A stretch of DNA of 13,325 nucleotides from Echinostoma caproni (lineage: Eukaryota > Platyhelminthes > Trematoda > Plagiorchiida > Echinostomatidae). The stretch is taken from positions 3,462 to 16,786 of the forward strand of contig UZAN01048149.1 in NCBI GenBank assembly GCA_900618425.1, in the 5' to 3' direction. The stretch's first letter is position 1. Each line of letters opens with the position of its first letter. The position numbers were made by a program, and so were the translations under genes. Under the pieces are notes generated by a model. That model was given only the letters and a program-made list of their open reading frames with translations. It had not been told where the DNA came from and did not search any database. This document shows, one piece after another, positions 1 to 8,765 of this stretch.

Positions 1-1645
1 CCCAAATCTCCTGAGTGGTTTAACCATGCATGTGACCATGCTGTACGCCTTAAACGTTCAGCTTTCCGTCGCTGGCACCGCTCACCCACCCACCCCCTCT
101 CCCACCATCGCTTCGTGCAAGCTTAGAACAGATGATCGACGACCATTCAGAGAACCAAAGAACGCTTCGTTCGCCGTAAAGCCGAAAACTTGGTCTCGTC
201 CGCCACCGGTAGCCAAACATTTTGGTCCCTTGTCAAAGCAATTTCTTGTAATTTCTGCCCTTCTAACTTCCCCCTATCTGCAATTCCTCTGGTGATTTTG
301 TATATCAACCGAACGAGAAAGCCGAGGTTTTACTTCCCAGTTTGCCGCCAATTCCACCTTACCCCATTTTACTACACCTCCATTTTCTTCCTTCTTTACT
401 GGCAACCCTTTTATACCGAATAACAGCACTAGGAAAATCCGTCAAACATTGCGCTCTCTAAACGCAAACAAACCACCCGGTCCGAGCTGGTTCCTGTTTT
501 ACGTCGTATTTTCAGTGTTTCCCTTCAACTTTCTTCCTTTCCAACCCCCTGGAAGCACGCGGTGATTTTTCTCATTCCCAAACGCGGCGACCTTTCTAAC
601 CCCAACAATTACCGCCCCATTTACCTCACATCTGTTCTTTCGAAAGTATTTGAAACTATCATTTCTGACCAGCTACGTACGTTCCTTGAACGCGAAGGAC
701 TACTGAGCGACCGCCAGTATGGCACTTGACCGCGTCGTTCCACCGGTGACCTTCTGGCTCTTGTCTCACAATCCGGGTCAGCTCCACTCGATAACCACGA
801 GGAAACACACTTGGTCTCGCTTGACATCTCAAAGGCCTTCGACCGAGCTTGACACGAAGGTCTACTGGTGAAACTACCCATGTTCGAGTTCCCTCCAGAG
901 CTCGCGGGATTGATATCAAGTTTCATCAGTAAGCGAATCATCTCCGTCCGAGTTGATGGGGTTCTATCTCAGCCATTCCCTGTGAACGCTGGTGTTTCCC
1001 AAGGTTCTGTACTTGCGCCCACCCTCTTCCTTCTATTTATCAATGATCTCCTTTCCCAAACTACTAACCCGATCCATTCCTTTGCTGATGATGCCACCCT
1101 ACACTGCGCCGTCTCCTACCGCACTGCTCGCCATGCCCAAAACAACATCGATGGTGACCGTAGTGCAGTTAATGTGTCACCGGGCTTCGATCTGGAACAC
1201 ATCTCCTCCTGGGGAATTGCGAACCATGTTTCGTTCAGTAGTTCTAAAACCTCTCTTCTTTCAATTTCTTTAGAACACCACTCATTCTCCCCTCATTTAT
1301 CTCTTGATCCCACCCAACTGCGTTTCACAGACTGTTTCTCTTTTTGGATTGCCTATAACTTCTTTATGCTGGTCCCCTTTTATAACCAAGCTTGCTTCTC
1401 GTGCTGCGCGCAAGAATGGATTTCTATTTCGTGCCAGACGTTTTTTCACCCCAGCTCATCTTCTATTGTACAAAGCTCAAGTCCGCCCTGCTCTTGAATA
1501 CCGTAATCATGTGTGGGGTGGGGCTTCGTCTTCTTCCCTTTCCTTCTTGATCGTGTTCAACGAAAGGCCATCCGGCTAATGGATGATCCAGTCGCTAGCC
1601 CATCGTCGGGCAGTTGCTTCACTGTCTCTCTTCTACCGGATTCAA
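1..1645 (+). mobile_element. LINE copy A: 5'-truncated by window edge, decayed APE/RT retrotransposon
   Basis: This is a remnant of a Jockey/CR1-like non-LTR retrotransposon read left to right. In frame 1 it opens in the linker between endonuclease and RT (SPEWFNHAC at the start), which matches copy B at about 4663-4690 (SPEWLNHAC). The linker carries in-frame stops around 112 and 121 and shifts frame near 300. The RT region begins with KPPGP near 470 and continues to the C-terminal RVQRKAIRL motif near 1560. Homology to copy B ends around 1645, inside the sequence SLFYR. The final roughly 70 residues (RTAQLWNTLP in copy B) and the 3' tail are absent, so the 3' end is deleted or replaced. The endonuclease, if any remains, lies left of the window. 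Family assignment comes from motif recognition only; the exact clade is uncertain. Confidence 0.88.
466..1500 (+). pseudogene. Reverse transcriptase domain of LINE copy A (broken)
   Basis: The domain would copy LINE RNA by target-primed reverse transcription. Visible motifs in order: KPPGP (about 470); NNYRPI (about 605, frame 1); motif A SLDISKAFDRA with its catalytic Asp at 823-825; the thumb-side SVRVDG; motif B NAGVSQGSVL (about 985-1014); and motif C FADD at 1081-1092 with both catalytic Asp present. All three catalytic aspartates therefore survive. The frame nonetheless carries TGA stops at 727-729 and at 850-852; the second stands where copy B has Trp in DRVWH. After about 1330 the reading moves from frame 1 to frame 2 (SRAARKNGFLF), and it returns to frame 1 near 1510-1560. 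Motif B has Ser where the usual Pro stands (GVSQG versus GVPQG). It is a pseudogene that cannot give a complete protein. Confidence 0.85.
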
Positions 1646-2560
1646 TTTCAAAGGGGAAATGCGTCGACGATAAGACTCAAACAAGTCGAAACAGCTGTAC
1701 AGTTCATCCTAGCTTTTCAGTTCACGCTTCGTTTGCTATATACACGACGAATTTCCCTCTTGAAAATGAAATTACTGTGTTTCCAATCACGAATTCGAAT
1801 GGAGCAGTGAAAAACATGAATTTTCACTATGGATTCATGATCACTTCGCTGTATCTTCACACGTGCATACTACAGTCAAGGTGAACTTTATAGTCAGTGA
1901 AATAAGAGACGTAAGATGAGTGCCCATTCAAACGGGCAACAAGACGTAATAACGCATCGAAACATCGAAAGAGAGTAGGGGTCACTCACCAAGTTGAAGC
2001 TAATTTGGCCAACCATTCACGTGGTTTGTATTGATCGGATTTGTGATTATGAATGACCAAAGCATCTGTAAATTTCAGTACCTTAATGTTTGTTATGTTG
2101 TGCATGACCTGAAATGCATGGGCTGAAGTGTCTTTTCTTTGTCTTACGTTTGTTACTCAGCTGACTATTACAATCACCTTGACTATAGTACGACCTGTAC
2201 TGATGCAGCAAATCCGTCATGGATACGTTATGCAAACCCATTGTTCTGACTTCTCTGTTCAAATTCTGCATTCGGACGAGAGAATAGACAATATCTATAG
2301 AAGATGTTAAGCATTCGAACGAATGAACTGGGCGCTACTGCTCAAGATGAAATCGTTTTCATCAGGTCAACGAAGCACACACCGTGTTTTGTCTCATTTC
2401 AAAAGTTAGGCTTATAAAACATGGGTTTTTAATGAGGAAGCTACTGAGGCGGTTCAACCCGTATGGAGTCTTTTGTGGATAAATTGCTATCACAGGTGGC
2501 TAGTGATTTTATGAAAATGCACACGACCAATAGTACATCTACTGATCGATAAAATGAACG
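1646..2560. other. Unrecognised intergenic or intronic sequence
   Basis: No LINE homology or convincing gene is visible here. Open frames are short (up to about 75 codons past the LINE end) and have no recognisable motifs. The only structure with coding character is a 76-base minus-strand exon candidate at 1990-2065, listed separately. A minus-strand open frame at 2083-2271 is Lys/His-rich and matches nothing I know. Confidence 0.5.
1990..2065 (-). other. Candidate 76-base internal exon, unknown gene
   Basis: On the minus strand a splice acceptor (AAATTTACAG, ending at 2066) and a strong donor (TTG then GTGAGT, intron starting at 1989) bracket 76 bases. With two leading bases, 24 codons are open and read ALVIHNHKSDQYKPREWLAK and on through LAST, a composition typical of real protein. 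The phase does not match the phase-0 donor of the transporter exon at 7153. Joined directly to that donor, it would be read in another frame and hit a stop after 21 codons. It may therefore belong to another gene, to an intervening exon I did not find, or be chance. I do not recognise the peptide. Confidence 0.22.
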
Positions 2561-3249
2561 GTGGGTTCTGATACATTCTCCTCATTTGTCTCCTTTGTGG
2601 TCACGCACAGTCAACATTGGGAGTCATCAATGAGGCCACGTGACTGGTACACTAAAAAACGATTTACAAAAGGATTGTATGGAAACAACGGCAACAGATT
2701 TGTTGCGCGTTTGTGTCCACGACAAAGTGGTGACTATAGTAAATCCTATAAACTCAATGCCGGCAAGTTTACGATACGCAACTTGATCCCGGAGACCCGA
2801 CAGTGTTATAGAGCTGCCCCGCTTCTTTCACCAGTTATGCATCCCTCAACTCCTGTTACGCTACTGTCAACACACTTCTTTGATGTTGTTGATGTTCTTC
2901 TTTATCCTAATCTTTTTGATGTTCATTTTCCCATCGTATAATTCACAGAAACCAGAATTTGTGTCCAGTTTGTCAATTTGTGTAAGCCCCATACCGTGAA
3001 AATCATTTCAGTTTTCCCATTTGTACAGTGCATTGTATTGCCAGGGAATAATTGTGTAAATTTTGCTCCGTAAACAAATTCCAAGAAGAGCAAGGCTGCA
3101 GTCCAGCACTCTGGGTTGGCAAACACACGAGTTCTGTTAGTGGACACGTAAGCCATTGAAGTGTGGGCAAATAATCGTGAATGAAACCGGTTCCCGTCGT
3201 TTTGCAGAGATAAGAATTCTGACAAAATGGTGCAGCAAACGTTTTGTAG

Positions 3250-3251
<2 letters not shown>
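2561..3251. other. Stretch with two opposed open frames of unknown nature
   Basis: A 126-codon frame on the plus strand (2561-2941) and a minus-strand frame (2923 to about 3250, extended artificially as poly-isoleucine through the microsatellite) overlap at their ends. Neither has a start codon in convincing context, splice sites that I can defend, or a motif I recognise. The minus-strand one reads about 110 codons without a stop (NPECWTAALLFLEF at its centre), which is longer than expected by chance but not decisive. They may be fragments of an old dispersed repeat. I assign no function. Confidence 0.3.

Positions 3252-3296
<45 letters not shown>
3252..3296. repeat. ATT/TTA trinucleotide microsatellite
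   Basis: This is a pure TTA-type array of 15 units, followed by an interrupted tail (ATATCATTATTATTAC) to about 3312. It is non-coding; on the minus strand it reads as a run of isoleucines, an artefact of the repeat. Such arrays are usually length-polymorphic and may be a site of assembly length error. Confidence 0.95.
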
Positions 3297-3298
<2 letters not shown>

Positions 3299-3422
3299 AT
3301 CATTATTATTACATTGGATCCATGAATGAAATCGTTTTTCCCGGTTACTCCGTAGCTCGTTAAACTTAAGAACTATGTTCTGTTTAGAATCCTTTGGGAT
3401 ATTTTAGATTGGCATCTCCTAC

Positions 3423-3590
3423 TCAACAATCAAGAAGCTCATACTGTTTTCCAATCGTAGACACATTGAGTTGTTCTTTCTGAATCGATATCACTCCAGA
3501 CCATAAAGTCATTAATTTTGCATCATATCTGTTCGATGGATCTCCGAAGGAAGCGTTTTCGACCCCTAACTGGCTTAGTGTATGACGTGG
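3423..3590 (-). other. Candidate terminal exon, unknown gene
   Basis: On the minus strand a pyrimidine-rich acceptor (TTCATCTCTTCAG, ending at 3591) precedes 55 open codons and a TGA stop at 3423-3425. Read in phase 0, the peptide begins PRHTLSQLGVEN and is polar, with no membrane segment. The phase is compatible with the donor after codon 535 of the transporter exon, so it could be a C-terminal tail exon. Family members, however, continue at that point with two further membrane segments, which this exon does not supply. It lies immediately beside the apparent 5' end of LINE copy B. Chance is a serious alternative. Confidence 0.22.
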
Positions 3591-3769
3591 CTGAAGAGAT
3601 GAACACCTTTCATGGGTGGTAGGCGGTTCTGCCGTCGTCCGGGTCAGTACCACCGCCTAGCCATCGGGGTCTTATATGGTTCGCCACTCCAAGTTCCAGG
3701 GATGGGACGCCGGTTACTCTCTCATCTCAACATGAATACTACAACAAACAGGAACAATTCTCTCAATCG

Positions 3770-4420
3770 ACAATCGCACTCATTAACATTCGCGGCTTGA
3801 ACCACCACATTGATTCTGTTCATCAGTTTCTACGGTCCACTTTCCCTTTTGCTCTAATTTTATCCGAAACTCAACTTTCCGCTTCTACAGACACCACGCA
3901 TCTTCAGTTTCCCAATTATTCCCTTCACACTTCGTTCATCCCCAAAGCTGGTGTTTGTGCTTTCATCCATCATTCAATTGTTTCTACTCTGTTCGCACAC
4001 TTAAATCTCACCAACCGCGAGTTCCAGACTCTGTGACCGAAACTTCGGTTCCCTCCTTTCAATCACTACTTCTGCACTGTGTACCGTTCCCCAAATAGTA
4101 GTGACCCTTCACTGTTTGACGTTTTATCGGCAAAACTAGATAGCATTGTTGAAGCAGACCCCAACGCTCAGTTCACAACTTTGGGTGATTTGAATGTCCA
4201 TAACGGATTGGCTGTTACACTCTTCAGGGACAACGCTCCTGGGACGTGAAGCAGAATCATTTGCCCTATTGAACAGCCTCCGCTAACTGGTTGATTTCCC
4301 GACCCGTATCCGTGACCGTGCTGGCGACCACGCTCATACCCTCGATCTTGTCCTCACATCCAATCCACAATTATTTTCAAATGTTGCTGCTATTCCTCCC
4401 TTAGGCTCATCGGACTATTG
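3770..4420 (+). pseudogene. APE-type endonuclease domain of LINE copy B (broken)
   Basis: The domain would nick target DNA to prime reverse transcription. In frame 2: ALINIRGLN (from about 3776), then ILSETQLS with the metal-binding Glu (about 3855), then a TGA stop at 4034-4036 in a context suggesting a former Trp, then VYRSPNSSD and LGDLNVHN (about 4180-4203). A frameshift moves to frame 3 for EAESFALLNSL, with a TAA at 4284-4286, then VDFPTRIRDRAGD, TLDLVLTSNP and SSDYCLI. The last corresponds to the SDH motif of APE endonucleases: Asp is at 4413-4415 but the catalytic His is replaced by Tyr (TAT at 4416-4418). At least two stops, one frameshift and one lost catalytic residue make it non-functional. 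Confidence 0.83.
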
Positions 4421-5069
4421 TCTTATTTCACTCTCTACCCAAATTATTTGTTCTAATGTTCCTCTCAATTCCAGACACACATTTTGGCGATATGGTTACG
4501 CTGATTGGTGCAGCTTTCGCACCTTTCTGGCTTCCTACCCCTGGAATGAATGTTGCTTTTCCACCGATGTCTCCATCTCCACTTCGAATTTCTCCAAAGT
4601 TCTTTTGCAAGGCATGAACCTATTTATTTCTCATTTCACCAAACCCGGCAAGCCTATTTCTCCAGAATGGTTAAACCACGCCTGTTGTCGCGCTGTTCGT
4701 AAAAGGAAATCAGCGTTCCGCCNAGTCACCTTCCCCCAACTCCAGCCGATGGTTCTTGTTAGCACGTAACAAATGTACAACCATCATACAGAAGGCTAAA
4801 GAGCACTTTATTGAGCGCGAAGCAGCACAACTGGCGACCGCTCCTTCTGGTCATTCGCTAAAGCAGTCTCCCGTAACTTTTGTTCCACCAACTTCCCACC
4901 CATTGTTAAACCATCCGGTGATTTAGCATCCGACCCATTAGAAAAAGAAGAAGTGTTTGCTTCTCATTGTGCTTCCAATTCTACCCTTTTCGAATCACCC
5001 ATCCAACCCCGCACACACCCAACGACAAACCATCTTTTCACACCACTCATTTCCACCGTCAGATCCTCT

Positions 5070-6180
5070 TATCGCTGGACCCTCACAAGCCGCCTGGACC
5101 CGACGGGATTCCTCCAATTGTCCTCAAAATGTGCACCTCAGAATTGGCTCCCTCCTACGTCGCTTATTCCGTCTATCTCTAAATTCTGAGATATTCCCAA
5201 CCCCTTATGGAAAACGGAAATATTTCCACTCCCCGAACGCAGAGACCACTCTGACCCAACCAACTACCGCCCCATCTCTCACACCAGTCATTTCGAAGGT
5301 TACGGAATCAGTTGTTTCTGCTCAACTCCGCCACCATCTGGAGCAGAACAATACGCTTAGCAACCGCCAGTACGGTTTCCGATCACATCGATCTACCGGT
5401 GATCCCCTGGCGCTCATTTCGCATACGTGGTCAGCGGCACTCGACAACCACGGGGAAACTCATGCGGCGTCATTGGATATATCGAAAGCTTTCGATCGTG
5501 TTTGGCACGCCGGTTTGCTGGCTAAACTACCCAAGTTTGGCTTTCCTTCGGAACTTGTGTCCTGGACAGCAAGCTACCTCAAGGACCGCAGCATCTCTGT
5601 CAGAGTAGATGGGACCATGTCTCGTTACATGCCTGTGAATGCTGGTGTTCCCCAAGGTTCTGTACTTTCCCCTTCCCTTTTTCTGATGTTCATTAATGAC
5701 CTTCTTTCTTCAACATTAAATCCTATTCACACCTTTGTCCATGACGCTAACCTACACTCTTCTCTGTCATATTCCTCTTCGCACATCGCTAACTCCCGCA
5801 TTAGTGACCACCGTTCCTCCCTTAGCTTCTCCCTAAATTCTGATCTCGCTCTTATCTCCGATTGGGGCTGTAGCAACCGTGTTCTGTTCAATGCCAGTAA
5901 AACTTCCCCTATGTCCATTTCTCTTAAACACACATCTTTCTCCCCTTCCTTGAATTTCAACTCCAACACTCTCCGTTCCACAGAATCATGCAACGTACTG
6001 GGTCTTCCCTTATCTTCTTCTCTTACATGGTCACCTTATATTTATCTACTTGTTTCCCGCGCTGCGCGCAAACCTGGTTTCCTCTTCCACGCTAGACGCT
6101 TCTTCACCCCAATTCACCTCCTCTCGCGTTACAAAGTTCAGATTCGCCCTACACTTGAATACTGCAGTCATGTGTGAAGT
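5070..6180 (+). pseudogene. Reverse transcriptase domain of LINE copy B (broken)
   Basis: HKPPGPDGIPP is in frame 2 (about 5088-5120). The reading moves to frame 1 near 5150, then needs frame 3 for the segment LPERRDHSDPTNYRPIS (about 5225-5280), then frame 1 again from about 5283 to 6177. Motif A is SLDISKAFDRVWH with its catalytic Asp at 5476-5478; motif B is NAGVPQGSVLSP (about 5638). Motif C should be FADD but reads FVHD (5734-5745), so the first of the paired catalytic Asp is now His. The frame ends in TGA at 6175-6177, where copy A has Trp (HVWGG). Downstream is the LLDRVQRKTIRL segment. The uninterrupted stretch of about 300 codons makes this the better preserved of the two RT copies, yet it is catalytically dead. 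Confidence 0.87.
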
Positions 6181-6184
6181 GTAG

Positions 6185-6539
6185 CTTCGTCTACCTCACT
6201 ATCTCTTCTTGATCGGGTTCAACGCAAGACCATCCGTCTCACCAACGACCCGNGTCACTAGCTCACTGTCGAGCAGTCGCTTCTTTATCCTTGTTCTATC
6301 GATATTACTTTGGTTTTTGCTCTGATGAACTTTCCGCATCTGTCCCTCTCCCACTTGTTCTTCCTCGTAGATCACGTGCACATGCGGCTAGTCACCCATT
6401 TCAAGTGATTGTCCCCAGGTGTCGCATTTCTTACTTTCAATCATCTTTTTTCCCAAGAACAGCACAACTGTGGAACACTCTTCCCCTTTCAATCTTCCCT
6501 CCAACGTACAACATCCATGTTTTTAAACGCTGGTTCTAG
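6185..6539 (+). pseudogene. C-terminal region of LINE copy B polyprotein
   Basis: Frame 1 carries LDRVQRKTIRLTNDP up to the N at 6253. Beyond it the protein continues in frame 3 as SLAHCRAVASLSLFYRYYFG, then FPRTAQLWNTLPLS and a terminal VFKRWF followed by TAG at 6537-6539. The Leu-Trp-Asn-x-Leu-Pro pattern is typical of the extreme C-terminus of Jockey/CR1-type LINE proteins, so the natural stop is present. The same ND/SLAH junction is also frame-shifted in copy A near 1588. Confidence 0.8.
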
Positions 6540-6631
6540 GTTGAATGTTCCCCATACCTTCCCACTTACAGTACATCTTCGGATCATGGGGTTTAACCTT
6601 TGTACTATATTCACTTCCGTGTAATAAAAAA
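6540..6631 (+). terminator. 3' UTR and A-rich tail of LINE copy B
   Basis: About 90 bases follow the natural stop and end GTGTAATAAAAAAG. This contains an AATAAA at 6623-6628 that runs directly into a short A-run ending at 6631. It probably marks the element's 3' junction, at which reverse transcription would have begun. Sequence right of 6632 has no LINE character. Confidence 0.6.
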
Positions 6632-7147
6632 GAGAAGTTTCTGTGGGGTTCGTGAGTGACCGAGAATGCGAAATGTGACGTAATGAAATAGCTGGTTGAA
6701 TAAGTTTGTAAAACATCTTGCATTACTAAGTGGTGGAGTTTGAACTTACTGTAGTATGCTTTATTTAATGACGCAAAAATAAACTAGCGGCGACAAGTGA
6801 AAACACTGGTAGCCGTTGGAATGAATGAATAATCGGGACGTTTGTGCTATTCAATCAATATCTCCTAGTTGAAACACTAAACTATACCTTCTATATTGTG
6901 AGTAGACTCAATACCTTTCGCTCTGTACTAATCCGTGATCAATAAAGTGTACCGAACTAAGAGTGACAGGGTTTTTCCAGCAAACGAGTGACCCGGATAA
7001 CACAAGAGGCCCTCTATCCTGACCCCTTGTGAGGATACTCGCGCTGCTTGGGGATGTTCAGGATGGGAAAATGTCAAAATTACTCCTTCTATAGATAAAT
7101 CCTGATCGCAATAAGAAAACATGTCACAATGTGCGTGAAATTCATTC
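6632..7147. other. Probable transporter intron, nothing recognised
   Basis: I translated the minus strand here looking for the missing last two membrane segments of the transporter and saw no hydrophobic exon or family-like motif. A minus-strand open frame (6928-7149) has no recognisable content and begins inside the intron side of the splice donor. The stretch is best read as intron between the donor at 7153 and LINE copy B. Confidence 0.5.
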
Positions 7148-7153
7148 ACCTAC
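7148..7153 (-). other. 5' splice donor ending the transporter exon
   Basis: On the minus strand the exon ends ...TTT GAG and is followed by GTAGGT, a good donor consensus, in phase 0. Reading through adds only Val-Gly-Glu before a TGA at 7144-7142. Transporters of this family continue exactly here with a Phe-x-Val-Pro segment and two more membrane helices, so splicing is far likelier than a natural C-terminus. Confidence 0.75.
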
Positions 7154-8758
7154 CTCAAATCCTTTCTTGTATCGCATAGGTTCGTATGCACAGAGTACCA
7201 GAAAGCTGGTGATCAAAAGAACGATAAATATCAGGCTGAGAATCCATAACCACGGAATTTGGTGAATGAAAAACACATTGATTGTTATTCCCAGACAGAG
7301 CACCGCACAGATGTACGTGCCCAGTACCACATTAAAACACTGACGTGTGTCGATCCAACGCAGGCAGTTTGGTACGCATGGACGTAACCACAACTCGGTC
7401 GGTGGAGGAATCAACGAAGCCTGTGCCTCTTCGCGTTTCATTGTAGACTGCCACTCCGCTAGATCTCGTTTCTCCGTAGGATCATTGTCGATCACATGAT
7501 GTTCATCCACAAACAGATAACGCAAAACCATCAGATTTAATCCGATCAAAAAGTAGGAGAAAATCACACCAACCGATGTGAATTCGGCCAGAACCTGGAT
7601 TCGGATAAACACAGCCAGTAGGATGGTAATCAGACCTCCAACCAACAGACTGAGAATGGGAACTTTGGTCCGGTGTTCCACACAAGCCATGCATTTGAAC
7701 AATAGGCCGTCGGAAGCGATTGCATAAAATAGTCGTGGAATGACATACATGGCGACCAGTTTGGTAGCACCGGTCGCCAATAGCGTTCCGAACGCGGCAA
7801 ACCACATCAAGCCTGGTTGATTGACGTAAGAGAAAGCGGCCACAAACGGGGCATCGTACACGATACCGCTTCTGGGCACAATATAAGCCAATCCGAATGA
7901 GACGCCTACATACAACAGACCACAGATCAGTAAAGCCGCGAACAAAGCGATCGGTAAATCGCGCCTCGGATTCTTGGATTCCTCACTTGCATTGGCCACA
8001 GCCTCAAATCCGGAGAAGGCAAACACCGCGAGCCCGGCACCGCGTAGAATTCCACGAATACCGAATGGGAGAAAACCACCTTCGACCTGAAAATTCTCCG
8101 GTGAACCGAGCACAAAAAATGATATTGTGACAATGATTAAACAACAGATTTGTATGGCTGACAGAACAGCATTCACAGTGAGCGAGATGTTCGCCCCAGT
8201 CAGAGTGATCAAAACTAGCACCAGCAGGAATCCCCCCGCAACCAGGTCGGGAGATGAGTCGAGGACATGAGAGTTACCCATGTTAATCAGATGGGTCGAT
8301 GACCAGTTACGAATAGTCCCGTTCGTGAGCCAGTTAATGGTACCAGAGAATGCTTTGGCCACGGCAGCTGACGAGACGATCACATCAGCGATCATAGTCC
8401 ATCCGGTCAGAAATGCGGGCAGTTCGCCAAACATCAAATATGTGTAAAGATAAGCAGATCCGGCTCGTGGGAACAGAGTGGTAAATTCTGCGTAGCACAA
8501 TGCAGTGAATATAGAAGTGAGCGCCGAGACCAGATAGGCCAAGGCGGTAGCTGGGCCAGCGTAGTCACGAATCAGTTGACCCGTCAGTACGTACAATCCG
8601 GCGCCGATCATGTGAGCGACACAGTACAGTGTAAGTTGAGGTGCATTCAAACAGCGTTTTAGTGGGGTCTCCAATTTGCTGTCCTCCATGGCCGGCCTCT
8701 TTCGCATCACCCGTCGACAGAATTCCCGATAACTGATACATTTGTAAACCTGTGTCAT
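7154..8758 (-). CDS. Cationic amino acid transporter (SLC7A1-4/CAT-like), large 5' coding exon, C-terminus missing
   Basis: This is a membrane carrier of the APC superfamily, expected to import cationic amino acids such as arginine and lysine across the plasma or tegumental membrane; the substrate is inferred from family only. The 535 uninterrupted codons cover about twelve helices. Visible features: an N-terminal cytosolic part with LKRCLNAPQLT; helix 1 with IGAGLYVLTG (residues 51-60); CYAEF with the conserved Glu at 91, then FPRAGSAYLYTY and GELPAFLTGW; possible N-glycosylation at NGT (146) and NWS (151) in an outside loop; helix 6 FAFSGFEAVANASEESKNPRR (about 246-266); and a long polar loop at about 415-470. 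The ATG at 8758 has an in-frame TGA upstream (8773-8771). CATs usually have about 600-660 residues, so helices 13-14 and the tail lie on an exon not found here. CAT1, 2, 3 or 4 cannot be decided. Confidence 0.93.
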
Positions 8759-8765
8759 TTTTGTG

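Larger units (their letters stand above)
3611..6631 (+). mobile_element. LINE copy B: nearly full-length, inactive APE/RT retrotransposon
   Basis: This is a non-LTR retrotransposon of the same family as copy A, in the same orientation and antisense to the transporter gene. Order of parts: a leader open in frame 2 from 3623, endonuclease (about 3770-4450), linker (about 4450-5060), RT (about 5070-6080), a C-terminal region ending RWF at about 6536, and a short 3' UTR ending in AATAAA plus an A-run (6623-6631). No ORF1/gag-like protein is seen upstream, so the 5' end may be truncated; the 5' boundary near 3611 is a guess from where element-like sequence starts. I found no convincing target-site duplication. 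Reading must hop frames 2-3-1-3-2-1-3-1 and cross several stops, so the copy is dead. Ns at 4723 and 6253 coincide with two of the frame changes. Confidence 0.88.

Noticed and set aside
621..941. Minus-strand open frames opposite the RT of LINE copy A
   Set aside because: They are shadows of the plus-strand RT coding sequence, whose motifs (NNYRPI, DISKAFDR) are unmistakable.
1807..1827. Inverted repeat GTGAAAA...TTTTCAC
   Set aside because: It has a seven-base AT-rich stem with no T-run, gene end or conserved context; compatible with chance.
3251..3303. Poly-isoleucine peptide on the minus strand
   Set aside because: It is simply the ATT microsatellite translated.
3600..6660. Target-site duplication around LINE copy B
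   Set aside because: Flanks near 3590-3615 and 6632-6660 share only purine-rich GAAGAG/AGAGAA-like words, not a clear direct repeat; the 5' border is itself uncertain.
7000..7147. Missing C-terminal transporter exon in the adjacent intron
   Set aside because: All three minus-strand frames of 6640-7150 lack a hydrophobic stretch or a family-like VP motif.
7503..8133. Open frames of 68-100 codons inside the transporter exon on both strands
   Set aside because: They overlap a conserved 535-codon transporter frame and have no motifs of their own.
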